Assembly (NCBI GenBank): GCA_902773245.1
Contig: CACYDY010000196.1
Location: forward strand, 1 to 12,164
Direction of reading: 5' to 3'
DNA from: an uncultured Ruminococcus sp.
Lineage (GTDB): Bacteria > Bacillota > Clostridia > Oscillospirales > Acutalibacteraceae
DNA: 12,164 bases
Positions 1-7,900 of this stretch are shown here, one piece after another (position 1 is the stretch's first letter; the number at the start of each line of letters is the position of its first letter). A program made the position numbers and the translations under genes. The notes beneath the pieces are model-generated. The model was given only the letters and a program-made list of their open reading frames with translations. It was not told where the DNA came from and did not search any database.

Positions 1-492
1 GGAACAGATATTATATACTGAGAGAATTTTTCATACTGAGCCGCCATTGCCTGTGCATTCAATTCTTTAACCAGGTACATTCCCTGTGTGAGATCTTCAA
101 ATTTATAATTACCGAAAGCATCCGTAACTCCGCTGTGCTGCGGGGTATCCGCCAATGCAGCGAGCTTTTCGGTAAGCTTTGCGGCTTCACTTACGGAAAT
201 ACCGTCAAATGTGATATCCTTTCCGTTATCGGTCTTTTTAGACTTTCGTACTGCGGCAGCAGAATATAATCCGCCGAACCGCCGTTACAATTCAACTCGG
301 CAACCCGGAAAATTCCTATTTCGGCGCCCGACATAGGAATATCAACACCCGTTTTCTGAACATAGAAATGTACGGTCAAGCTTTTAGGCGTATCTTTAAC
401 TTCGGGCATTGAGTTATCCTCAGCCGCACTGACAGAAAGGCATACAAAAGCGATCAATATGATCGATGTTAGTATTGCAAAATTTTTTTCAT
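1..492 (-). pseudogene. SpaA-like pilin or surface protein, 5' part, frame-broken
   Basis: Partial gene running off the window at position 1. The natural start is the ATG at 492-490, preceded by purine-rich GGAATGGAG, but its frame stops within eight codons. Adding one base to the A7 run (positions 483-489) would give a typical signal peptide beginning MKKNFAILTS and ending at about VSAA. The product then continues into a Cna-B/SpaA-like fold starting SLTVHFYVQKTG. At 235-239 a second run (A5 on the coding strand) is again one base short: the frame reads ESLKRPITER to a stop at 191, whereas one extra A gives ESLKKTDNGKDITFDGIS and stays open to the edge. That second frame carries the typical DAFGNYKFEDLTQGMYLVKE segment with an E-box-like YLVKE. 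It lies 31 nt after the sortase stop, as expected for a pilus operon. It could be a second (minor or tip) pilin; the C-terminal sorting signal is outside the window. Two frame breaks make it a pseudogene unless they are sequence errors. Confidence 0.72.
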
Positions 493-523
493 CTCCATTC
501 CATTTTCCTTTCCCGTTTCGTTG

Positions 524-1393
524 TCATTCTTTTTTGCGTGATCTCCTTACGTTTCGGATCACCGAAGACACAACAAGAGTTATGATAAAGATCATAAATC
601 CGATAAATACCCACACTGCCGGGTCTATGATTGTTTGATGTTCGTCTGTAGTTACATATCCGTCTTTTACGCTGCTTTGGTCAAATTCTATTCTTTCGCC
701 TGTAACAAGCAGTCTGTGAGTATTAACTCCATACGGCTCACACGTTACAAGCGTCATCAAGTCCCTGCCTTTTTCTATCATAAGAGAGTCAACATCGGTG
801 GGAACTATAATATTTATATCAACAACCTCATATGCAAGAGTTTCATTAAAAATATGAATGTAAAAATGATCTCCTATGCCTACTTTATCCAAATCGGAAA
901 AAAACTTCTGATTCGGCAATCCTCTGTGTCCGGTAAGGACTGAATGAGTGTTGAGATCGCCTGTCGGAAGAGAACTTCCGTGGATATGGCCGACACCCTC
1001 GCCAAGCGAAACCTCGGTTGAATAGTGGTAGATCGGTTCTACTACGTCGATCTTGGGGATCTCAATATAGCACATTATCCCGTTGCCCGTTACATTCAGC
1101 AAAGTTTCGTAATAAGCGTCGGGCTCATACTCTGCATCGGTTACTATATTTCTGCCTTGTGAATACAGGAATTTATTATATTCCCTGGCTTTTTTCAATT
1201 CTTCTTCATGTTCGTTCGGATCTCCCTGAGCCACTGTTTCGATATACTCGGAAATCAGCTGTTTATCTCTGTATCTGTTCCACCTGTCGCTTACAACAGG
1301 ATAGATCAGAATACCTGTACATACAACAAATCCGATCAGGGATACGATAGAAATTATTCTGTTTAATCTTTTCTTTCTTTTTGGGTTTACCAT
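524..1393 (-). CDS. Class C (pilus-type) sortase
   Basis: Membrane-anchored cysteine transpeptidase, 289 residues, that cleaves LPxTG-type signals and polymerises pilin subunits at the outer membrane face. The layout is class C: a basic N-terminus, TM helix at about 12-33, extracellular catalytic domain, and a second TM at about 260-279 with a basic tail (NVRRSRKKE). Catalytic residues are visible: His156 in LTGHRG, Cys218 in TLVTC and Arg227 in NTHRLLVTGER. The GNGIMCYIEIPKI strand at 103-115 is typical. The N-terminal lid segment around 81-95 reads TDAEYEPDAYYE and lacks the usual DP(F/W/Y) lid motif. Start ATG at 1393 follows AGAGGTAG at good spacing. It sits between the LPATG pilin and a second pilin-like gene, so its substrates are probably those two proteins. 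A hairpin just upstream may reduce its expression relative to the pilin. Family call is secure; substrate assignment is from context. Confidence 0.95.
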   Translation of the reverse strand: MVNPKRKKRLNRIISIVSLIGFVVCTGILIYPVVSDRWNRYRDKQLISEYIETVAQGDPNEHEEELKKAREYNKFLYSQGRNIVTDAEYEPDAYYETLLNVTGNGIMCYIEIPKIDVVEPIYHYSTEVSLGEGVGHIHGSSLPTGDLNTHSVLTGHRGLPNQKFFSDLDKVGIGDHFYIHIFNETLAYEVVDINIIVPTDVDSLMIEKGRDLMTLVTCEPYGVNTHRLLVTGERIEFDQSSVKDGYVTTDEHQTIIDPAVWVFIGFMIFIITLVVSSVIRNVRRSRKKE

Positions 1394-1402
1394 ATACTAC
1401 CT

Positions 1403-1440
1403 CTAAAACAAAAGCCGACAGCAAATCAATACTGCCGGCT
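1403..1440 (-). terminator. Intergenic hairpin with U-tract between pilin and sortase
   Basis: On the minus strand the sequence folds AGCCGGCAG / 10-nt loop / CTGTCGGCT, nine pairs including one G-U, immediately followed by TTTTGTTTTA. The G-U pair exists only in the minus-strand RNA, which favours that orientation. It ends just before the sortase ribosome binding site, so it probably acts as a leaky terminator that lets abundant pilin and less sortase be made. It may equally be a 3' stabilising hairpin for the pilin mRNA. Confidence 0.65.
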
Positions 1441-1538
1441 TTCATCTCAATTCAAATATCATGAGGTGAAAATAAAGTTGTATTATTTATACCTCTTTTT
1501 AATGTTGTTTCAAATTACTGATCATTTTACCTAAACAA

Positions 1539-3314
1539 TCAATCGTTTTCTTTTTGCTTCTTCTTATTCACAACGTGAACGGTGAGGAATGCAGCCATAC
1601 CAAGCGAAGCGCCCACAGTGATAGCGATCGTGCCTGCACCGCCTGTTGCCGGAAGCGAAGCGAGCTTGGTGTTCAAAATCTCGGCAGTGGTAATAGTCGA
1701 GGGAGCAATTGCATTTGTTACAGAACCGTCAGTGGCACTTATTGTACCTGTATTTGTAAAAGATGCAGTACCGATCTGATTTGTTATATCGGTTGCCTTA
1801 TCGTCCGCATTTGTAACATCATAGGTAGTAATCGAATAAGATTCCAAAACACCCGTAGTAGCATTTAAACTTGCGGCAATAACGATCTTGTAAATATTAT
1901 CGCTGAGAGAATAACCGCCGGGAGCTTCCAACTCTTTAAGATAATATGTACCCTCGTCAAGTCCGAGGAACTGTATATTACCTTTATCATCCGATGTACT
2001 ATCTTTTATTAGAGTGGTAGTGCTGCTGTCTGTAAACAATCCAAATTTTGCACCTGCAAGAGCCTTATATGTAGTGGTAGTTACGCCGGTATCAGGGTCA
2101 GTTACTTCTCCGTCTTTTTCAACCTTTTTGATGATAGGTGTAAATGTTGCGTCGCCGGGATTTGGTTGAGTTTCATCTTGACCGTCGATATTCGCATTGA
2201 TACCGAACGTGTAGTGGTAGGTGTTATCCTTTGTTTCGCCCGGATCTACAGGATCGCCATGGGTATCCACTTCGGGACTATTGGTATACTTCAAGCTTAC
2301 ACTGTTCTTATTCTCGGCAAAGTTCACGTTTCCATCGCCCTTAAATGTTGTGGAATAAGTTACTTCAACACCTAAATTGCCGTTATCTCTGATGTAAGAC
2401 TTATCAAAGCTGATCTTGAAGGCTTTAGCTTTATCGGCAGCAGCAACTTCAGTCAACGTTGAATCAGTGTAATATGTCACTGTATAAGTTTTATCAGCGC
2501 CGCTTGTAGCCGGAACATTCGTAGTAGTACCAACCTTTACCGCAAGGCTTGTCACACCCTCAAATGCGCTTGCCATTGTATCGGTGATGTCAAAAACAAG
2601 GCTGTCATCTTTGTACAGCTCCGAGTAAGACGGAATCTTACTTTCAATTTTAAAACTAACGGAATCTCCATACGCCACTGTGTCACCCTGATTGTTTTCT
2701 GAACTGCCGACAACGGTCTTGCTGATCGTAGGCTCAGCCTGTGACTTCAAATAAGCATTAGACGGGTAATCAAAGTAATCGTTAAAACTAACCGAAGGAT
2801 TTGTAGCTGACTTTCCTGTTGCAGTATCATTAACATTAAGAGCCACAATAGCGGGATTGTAGATCTTTGTGTTTGAACCGGTTACCAATATAAGATACAA
2901 ACCGGGTTCAACCTGTGCGGTATAATTGCCGCTGTCCAAGCTCATTTTCACATTAGGCAAGATCAATTGTTGTGCGTTCACTTTAGCTGCAACATCTGCT
3001 ATTTCTGATGCAGTAGGCTCTTCCAGATTACTTATTGTAACGCCTGTGTTTGCTGCATAACCTATTAATTTTGTTTCAGCACCATAAGCTTGGTACTTTC
3101 CGTCTACGAGCTGATAGGCAGCAACCGTTAGACCATCTTCAGCGGTAATATTACTTGCAGTAATAGTTCCACGAAAAGCAGAAGGTACTGTAGTTATGGC
3201 TGTGTCATCAAAGTTCCAAACATTGGACGGTGCAGCCGGAGCCGCAAAAGCCGGCATGACCGAAAAGCTCGCAATGCTTGCCGCCGCAAGAGCGACGATC
3301 AAAATTTTCAACAA
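1539..3314 (-). CDS. LPATG-anchored isopeptide-forming backbone pilin
   Basis: Cell-wall-anchored fimbrial subunit, 591 residues from a TTG at 3314 that merely opens the frame. The real start is almost certainly ATG at 3328 (or ATG at 3334), behind AAAGGAG. That ATG is one base out of frame: it reads MKKKVC then stops, while one extra base at or near the A5 run (3318-3322) gives MKKKGLLKILIVALA, a normal signal peptide ending near AFAA. Domains, numbered from the TTG: N-terminal domain about 30-175; a pilin-motif-like AYLKS with Lys190; a fimbrial D2-type domain about 194-375 with candidate isopeptide pair Lys199 (TISKTV) and Asn345 (KYTNSP); a Cna-B domain about 391-523 with Lys396/397, Glu461 in YYLKELEAPGGY and Asn521 (SFTNTG); sorting signal LPATG at 554-558, hydrophobic helix, and KKKQKEND tail. 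Probably the sortase-polymerised shaft subunit. Isopeptide and pilin-motif residues are inferred from pattern. Confidence 0.9.
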   Translation of the reverse strand: MLKILIVALAAASIASFSVMPAFAAPAAPSNVWNFDDTAITTVPSAFRGTITASNITAEDGLTVAAYQLVDGKYQAYGAETKLIGYAANTGVTISNLEEPTASEIADVAAKVNAQQLILPNVKMSLDSGNYTAQVEPGLYLILVTGSNTKIYNPAIVALNVNDTATGKSATNPSVSFNDYFDYPSNAYLKSQAEPTISKTVVGSSENNQGDTVAYGDSVSFKIESKIPSYSELYKDDSLVFDITDTMASAFEGVTSLAVKVGTTTNVPATSGADKTYTVTYYTDSTLTEVAAADKAKAFKISFDKSYIRDNGNLGVEVTYSTTFKGDGNVNFAENKNSVSLKYTNSPEVDTHGDPVDPGETKDNTYHYTFGINANIDGQDETQPNPGDATFTPIIKKVEKDGEVTDPDTGVTTTTYKALAGAKFGLFTDSSTTTLIKDSTSDDKGNIQFLGLDEGTYYLKELEAPGGYSLSDNIYKIVIAASLNATTGVLESYSITTYDVTNADDKATDITNQIGTASFTNTGTISATDGSVTNAIAPSTITTAEILNTKLASLPATGGAGTIAITVGASLGMAAFLTVHVVNKKKQKEND

Positions 3315-3527
3315 ACCTTTTTCTTCATTGTCATAACTCCTTTATTATAGTTTTTTTGCCGTAATATACGAGTTGATAAGCATAAAAACATCTCACCCTT
3401 GCCGATTTTTGACGAAGCCCCAAAAAATGAAAATACCTTTTTTGATCCAAAAAAAACCGAAAAACTTATCCGCACTCGAAAAAACACGGCAACCGCAAAA
3501 ATATTAAGTAAAATGTACTCAATGTTG

Positions 3528-3556
3528 ATTATAGTTTAACCCAACAATAGATAAAA
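3528..3556 (-). promoter_or_regulatory. Candidate promoter for the pilus operon
   Basis: Minus-strand TATAAT (3533-3528) lies 17 nt from TTTTAT (3556-3551). The -10 is perfect, the -35 is poor. It would give a leader of roughly 190 nt before the pilin ATG at 3328. A GGTTAC dyad sits directly upstream of the -35, which would suit an activator. Confidence 0.35.
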
Positions 3557-3565
3557 GTAAACAAA

Positions 3566-3583
3566 GGTTACACCATCGTAACC
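3566..3583. promoter_or_regulatory. 18-bp dyad, candidate operator
   Basis: Perfect inverted repeat GGTTAC-ACCATC-GTAACC. It lies just upstream of the candidate pilus promoter, and GGTTACAC recurs at 3961-3968 in the leader of the divergent gene. The symmetry and position suggest a dimeric regulator site, but no regulator gene is in view. Confidence 0.35.
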
Positions 3584-3651
3584 GTAAATTTCAGCATTGT
3601 AATCTGCTTTTTCAACAATTAATTAATTTTAAAATAAATACTTATGTAAAA

Positions 3652-3679
3652 AATATATAAAAATTGTGAAAGCAATCAA
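3652..3679 (-). promoter_or_regulatory. Second candidate promoter for the pilus operon
   Basis: Minus-strand TTGATT (3679-3674), 16-nt spacer, TATATT (3657-3652). Its -35 is better than that of the 3528-3556 candidate. The region is very A/T-rich, so -10-like words occur often by chance. Confidence 0.25.
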
Positions 3680-3723
3680 AAGTATAGAATAATTGTTAAG
3701 ATCTTGTTTTCATCTTTTATAAC

Positions 3724-3791
3724 GAGCAAAACCTAAATAATTTTCACATCCGTTCAATTGTAAATATTTTATGCAATTTAAAAATTTGCTC
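3724..3791. repeat. Nested inverted repeats in A/T-rich intergenic DNA
   Basis: GAGCAAA (3724-3730) is complementary to TTTGCTC (3785-3791), and AATTG (3756-3760) to CAATT (3774-3778) inside it. The pairs are short and the DNA is A/T-rich, so chance is a serious alternative. The element lies between the candidate minus and plus promoters. Confidence 0.2.
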
Positions 3792-3814
3792 ATTAATAGT
3801 TTGTAATAATATAC

Positions 3815-3843
3815 TTGTGTTGTTACTTTTAAATTGATATAAT
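3815..3843 (+). promoter_or_regulatory. Candidate promoter of the DUF3592-like gene
   Basis: TTGTGT (3815-3820), 17-nt spacer, perfect TATAAT (3838-3843). A start near 3850 would leave a leader of about 180 nt before the ATG at 4033, unusually long and with internal complementarity. Confidence 0.5.
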
Positions 3844-3861
3844 AAGATCAGAAAGAAATTT

Positions 3862-3937
3862 GATGATAATGATAGTGTTTATACCACGGACGGTATTCAC
3901 AAAACCTTCTATACCTTTTTTTCTGTGTAGTATCATC
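3862..3937 (+). promoter_or_regulatory. Possibly structured 5' leader with alternative pairings
   Basis: GATGATA (3862-3868) can pair with TATCATC (3931-3937), enclosing the region. Inside, GGTAT (3892-3896) can pair either with upstream ATACC (3881-3885, 6-nt loop) or downstream ATACC (3911-3915), the latter followed directly by seven T (3916-3922). The choices exclude each other, as in an attenuator. The stems are only 5-7 bp and match no riboswitch class I know. Confidence 0.25.
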
Positions 3938-4032
3938 CCTAATAGAGTGACTTATTCAACGGTTACACAACTCTCAAAAGATTTCCGGAATGTAAATACA
4001 GTGAAATAAATCCTTTATGGAGAAATATAAAA

Positions 4033-4620
4033 ATGCAGAATAACGATTTTTACTCCAAGAATTATCCAGCCGGCGAACACATTCGGTCGGATTCATCGAG
4101 GTCAGAGTATGATTTCTCAACGAACCACGGTTCGCACGCAAATTACCAATCCATGCAAAACATAAAAAAGAACAGATTCTCTATTATTGAGTCAATCGGT
4201 AACGCACTGAAAATTGTTTCAATTGCAATAATATGTGTTATTGTTGTATTAGGAACTCTTGCAAAGATAACTCACGGAAAAGCTTTATTTCTCGACAGAG
4301 TAGAAGGTGAAATAATTGAAAGAGAGTTTATCTTTCATCATTATACTTTTCCCGAGGGTACATCGAAATCAAAAGTTAAGATAGCATATACATATAATAG
4401 TAAGAAATATACCATGACCGTAAAATGCAAAGCCACGAAGACGGTTGGTGACAATGTCTATGTCTATGTAAATATGTTAGACCCATCAAAAGCACTCTAT
4501 TATGATCCTTTGTCCACTTCGTTCGTTCTCGTACCGGCAATTATACTCTTATTTGTAGTATGCTATCAAAAATTCAGCAGAAACAGTCTTACGCTCCCTT
4601 CATCACGGTCTTGGCGATAG
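4033..4620 (+). CDS. DUF3592-like two-TM membrane protein
   Basis: 195 residues, function unknown. About 55 polar N-terminal residues are followed by a TM helix at about 60-79, a soluble domain at about 88-158, and a second TM at about 162-180. The middle domain has the pattern I associate with DUF3592: VEGEIIERE, then KVKIAYTYNSKKYTMTV and NVYVYVNMLDPSKALYY, a beta-rich stretch between two membrane helices. The ATG at 4033 is preceded by GGAG (4019-4022) at 10 nt, slightly long. It is the only sizeable + strand gene here, divergent from the pilus operon and convergent with the helicase. The last 15 residues (SRNSLTLPSSRSWR) are not typical. One extra base in the A5 run at 4568-4572 would instead give a tail ending ITVLAIANVKNGITMRR with a stop at 4655, so the exact C-terminus is uncertain. 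The family call is by pattern only. Confidence 0.78.
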   Translation: MQNNDFYSKNYPAGEHIRSDSSRSEYDFSTNHGSHANYQSMQNIKKNRFSIIESIGNALKIVSIAIICVIVVLGTLAKITHGKALFLDRVEGEIIEREFIFHHYTFPEGTSKSKVKIAYTYNSKKYTMTVKCKATKTVGDNVYVYVNMLDPSKALYYDPLSTSFVLVPAIILLFVVCYQKFSRNSLTLPSSRSWR

Positions 4621-4696
4621 CGAATGTGAAAAACGGTATTACAATGCGGCGGTGAGAATGTTTCGGGATATTAAAGATAATAATAGACTGTAATGC

Positions 4697-4733
4697 AAAA
4701 ACGGGAGCAAGCCTTTTCTTGCTCCCGTTAATA
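4697..4733. terminator. Bidirectional intrinsic terminator
   Basis: Perfect 12-bp stem: AACGGGAGCAAG (4700-4711), loop CCTTTT, CTTGCTCCCGTT (4718-4729). On the minus strand it is followed by TTTT; on the plus strand by the weaker TTAATATTTC. It lies between convergent genes (+ stop at 4620, minus stop at 4977) and can end transcription from both. Confidence 0.88.
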
Positions 4734-4976
4734 TTTCTCTGAGAATCACAGGTTTTATCCGCGCCGATAATATGATATCCAATACCGCTGAGTTTTTCTC
4801 CCGAGGATTTAGTCAAGCTCGTCTTGTAATCCACCGAGGGGCATAAATAAGGAAAAAATCCGCTGCACACAAATCTATCAGTCCATGCAGAACAATGCGC
4901 AAGTCAAGGGAAGCCACCGAAAGCGGGCTGACGATGAGATGCCGAATTTAATGCCGAAAATTTGTCTACGGGTTAG
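4730..4976. other. Intergenic region downstream of the helicase, no assigned gene
   Basis: About 250 nt between the terminator and the helicase stop. On the minus strand one frame stays open from about 4920 to 4600, reading for example VDYKTSLTKSSGEK and YHIIGADKTCDS, but it has only a GTG start without an RBS and runs through the terminator. There is an imperfect 12-nt tandem duplication, ATGCCGAATTTA (4939-4950) then ATGCCGAAAATTT (4951-4963). It may be a gene remnant or untranslated 3' sequence of the helicase mRNA. Confidence 0.3.
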
Positions 4977-7900
4977 TCAAGAAACGGTATTAGTCCTTTT
5001 CAACTCCATATCCGCAAGAAGCACCGCCGTTTCGCTTTCGTCCTGCTCGCCCTTCCATGCTGCAATAAACCGAACGTGTGCGCCGCACGGCTCGTACCCT
5101 TTCTTCCGCAGGTCGGTGAGCCGTTCCATAAACGACTTTGAGAATCTCGCAACTCGCTCTCTCCTTCCTCGTATCACTGCACAAAGATAAGGAGTTTCGA
5201 CTAACAGCGTCTGACCGCTTTTAAGCGAAAACAAAAGCTGCTTTTTATCCTTAAAATAATCAAGATAAACATCTTTATAGTTCAGCTGCAAGGAGAGCTT
5301 TTTCGGCTCGTGATACTGATTTGTGTCTTTCTGCCTCAAAACAGCGGGCAGCTGACAATTATTGAACAAATCGGTATTTGTGTGAATATACAGTTTTTTC
5401 TTCGCCCTCGTCATACCGACATACAGCTTGCGGCGCTCCTCGTCGTTCTCACCTCGACTGCCGCTTAAAAGCATATACACGCTGTCGAACTCACGCCCCT
5501 TTGATTTATGTATCGTCGAAACGTAAACTTCTTCAAGGTTATCGGTATAAAAATCCTCATAATTCGACTCCATAACAAACTGCGTAAAATCGGAGTAATA
5601 CTTTGTTTTATTCACAGCTTCAAAATCGCTCATGAGATTCAGAATATTTTCCATGCAGGCGCTTTGAGCATAAACGCACTTTATTCTCTGCCTTGCGTTT
5701 TCCCAAAGCTCGTCGGAAATTACAGGGCTGTTTAGTCCCTTTTCGAGAGTTTTTATCAGGAAACGTACCTCGGCGAGGTTGTACAGGCGAAATCTGTCTA
5801 CCGACTGTATAAGCTTCGCACGAACGCCCTTATCAATGAGCATACCAACGATTTGCAGCGCTTCGTCGTTTGTGTTTGTCAGCACACAGGTCTTACCGCT
5901 TCGGGTATTTATCAGCTCGTTCACAAGCGGCTCTGACATATTTCTGCATTGATGGTGAGTAATAATGACTTCTCCCTTTTCGTCCGTTACCGCTTTGATG
6001 GGAGCAGCCTTCATACGATGTTTGATCGTCTTTGCGAACTCATTAGACAACTCAACGACCGCACCTGCGCTGCGGTAATTTTCCGTCATCTCGTATTTCA
6101 CCGCGCCGTATTCGTCCATGAGTATACGCATATACTTTGAATCGGAACCTCGAAACTCATAGATATTCTGGTCGTCGTCGCCGACCGCAATAATTCTCAT
6201 ATCGTCGTTTTTTATCATAATCGCACGGACAAGGTTGAATTCATTTTCGTCCATATCCTGCGCCTCATCTATCACAAGCACGCTTTTCGTGATGCGTCCC
6301 TGCTCGACTTCGCCGTTATATATCATAGCGGCGGCGTTTTTTACGACGTTCTGCGATCCTTCAAGAGTACCGATCTTCCCGAGAAGATCAAAGCAGTAGG
6401 AGTGAAACGTCTTGATCTCCACAAAATTTGCTGCGTTTCCGATCAGTGCGATAAGCCGCTTTTTAAATTCCGTTGCCGCTGCTCGTGAAAACGTCAGCAT
6501 CAAAAGCTGCTCATGCTTTACATCCTCCATTAGCAAAAGCGCCGCAAGCTTGTGAACAAGCACTCTCGTTTTGCCGCTGCCCGGTCCTGCCGCCACAACG
6601 ATATATTTTGAATCTCCGTCGTTTACGATATCTGACTGCGTGTCGGAAAGCGAATTGAACAGCTCGTTATATTTGCCGGGTGTTATATTTCTCGCAATCT
6701 CCTTCGCCCTGTCGCCCTTAAAATACTGATTGATAAACTTGCGGAAATCCATCTGAAAATAATCCTGTACGAACTGCAAAGCGGCGTTGTAATCACGCAC
6801 CATAAGGTTTGCGTACTCCCCGACTATATGTATCTGTCTGATCTTCTGCTTATAAAACTCGTCCAGAAAACGATAGTCCTCCACCTTGTAGCGGATCTTG
6901 TTGTCGGTGACAAGCCGCTTTATTTCCATGCCGTTATACGAAACGAGGAAACCGCCTTCAAGCCGCAGCGCGCCTATTTTTGACAGGTACAGCAAAGCGT
7001 CCTCAACGTTCGCAAGCGAAACGGCAGATTTATTGTCATCTTGCCGAACATCGCCCTTATAGTCGTAATAAATCCCCACGAGCGAAAACTCGACGGGAGC
7101 CTTATCCTTGCCGCTCTCACGCTTTCCCGCAAGCTCGTAAAGCCGTTTCAAAACGAACCGACAGATATCTACCCTGCGGTTAAATTTGTCTAAAAGTTTA
7201 TCATGCTCAAGGGCAGGCGTGATACCGAGCGTATTGTTTCCCTTCATTTCAGGCTTTAGTATGTAATTCTTGATCGTTAAATAATACAAAATCGTGCGAA
7301 TATTTTTTATATTAGATGTCGGGATACCATTTGCGTGCGCTGCCTCGTTAAGCTCTTTGAGATTAAAAACATCGCCGTTTTCGGAGATCTGCGACAGGAT
7401 AAATGATTCGAGCTTTACAAAGCGGTTGAACAGCAGCGTCGATTTATTCTCCGTGTCGGAAGCATAAATGAATGCCGACATATCCATGGAGTCCTCCAAT
7501 ATTCTCTCCTGCCGCATCATATTGATAGAATTTATTACCTCTTGTTTAGTAAATCCGAGAATATCGGCGAGGTAATCAACTCTCGATTCGGCTTCATCGT
7601 TGCCCGCCTTTGCGATGCTGCGCTTTGAGATAAGAGAGCTTATAATACGTTTTGCCGTTTGTTTGTCTTTATCCGAGAAAAGTGATGAGCGCTCAATGCT
7701 TGCCGCCGCTTCAGTCATATTCCTTGCAAGAATACTCGTCGCATAAATATGCGGAACATTCTGTCCTCTCTTGATGTATCCGGCGGTTTCCAGTGCAGAT
7801 ATAGCCGTTCTTACCCGCGTTTCTATATCGTCTATCTGCTCGTCCCAGCCTGCTGCACGGGCAATTTCAAGAGCGGAGCAGCAAACAGTAGGGCGGAATT

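Noticed and set aside
3342..3350. Minus-strand TATAAT right before the pilin RBS
   Set aside because: Too close to AAAGGAG to act as a -10 for a translated message.
3470..3510. CACGGCAACCGCAAA on the + strand resembling part of a c-di-GMP-I riboswitch
   Set aside because: The conserved GACGCAAAGC segment and closing stems are missing, and it is on the wrong strand for the pilin.
4589..4870. 93-residue minus-strand frame starting with GTG at 4870
   Set aside because: No RBS, it crosses the strong terminator hairpin, and it overlaps the + gene.
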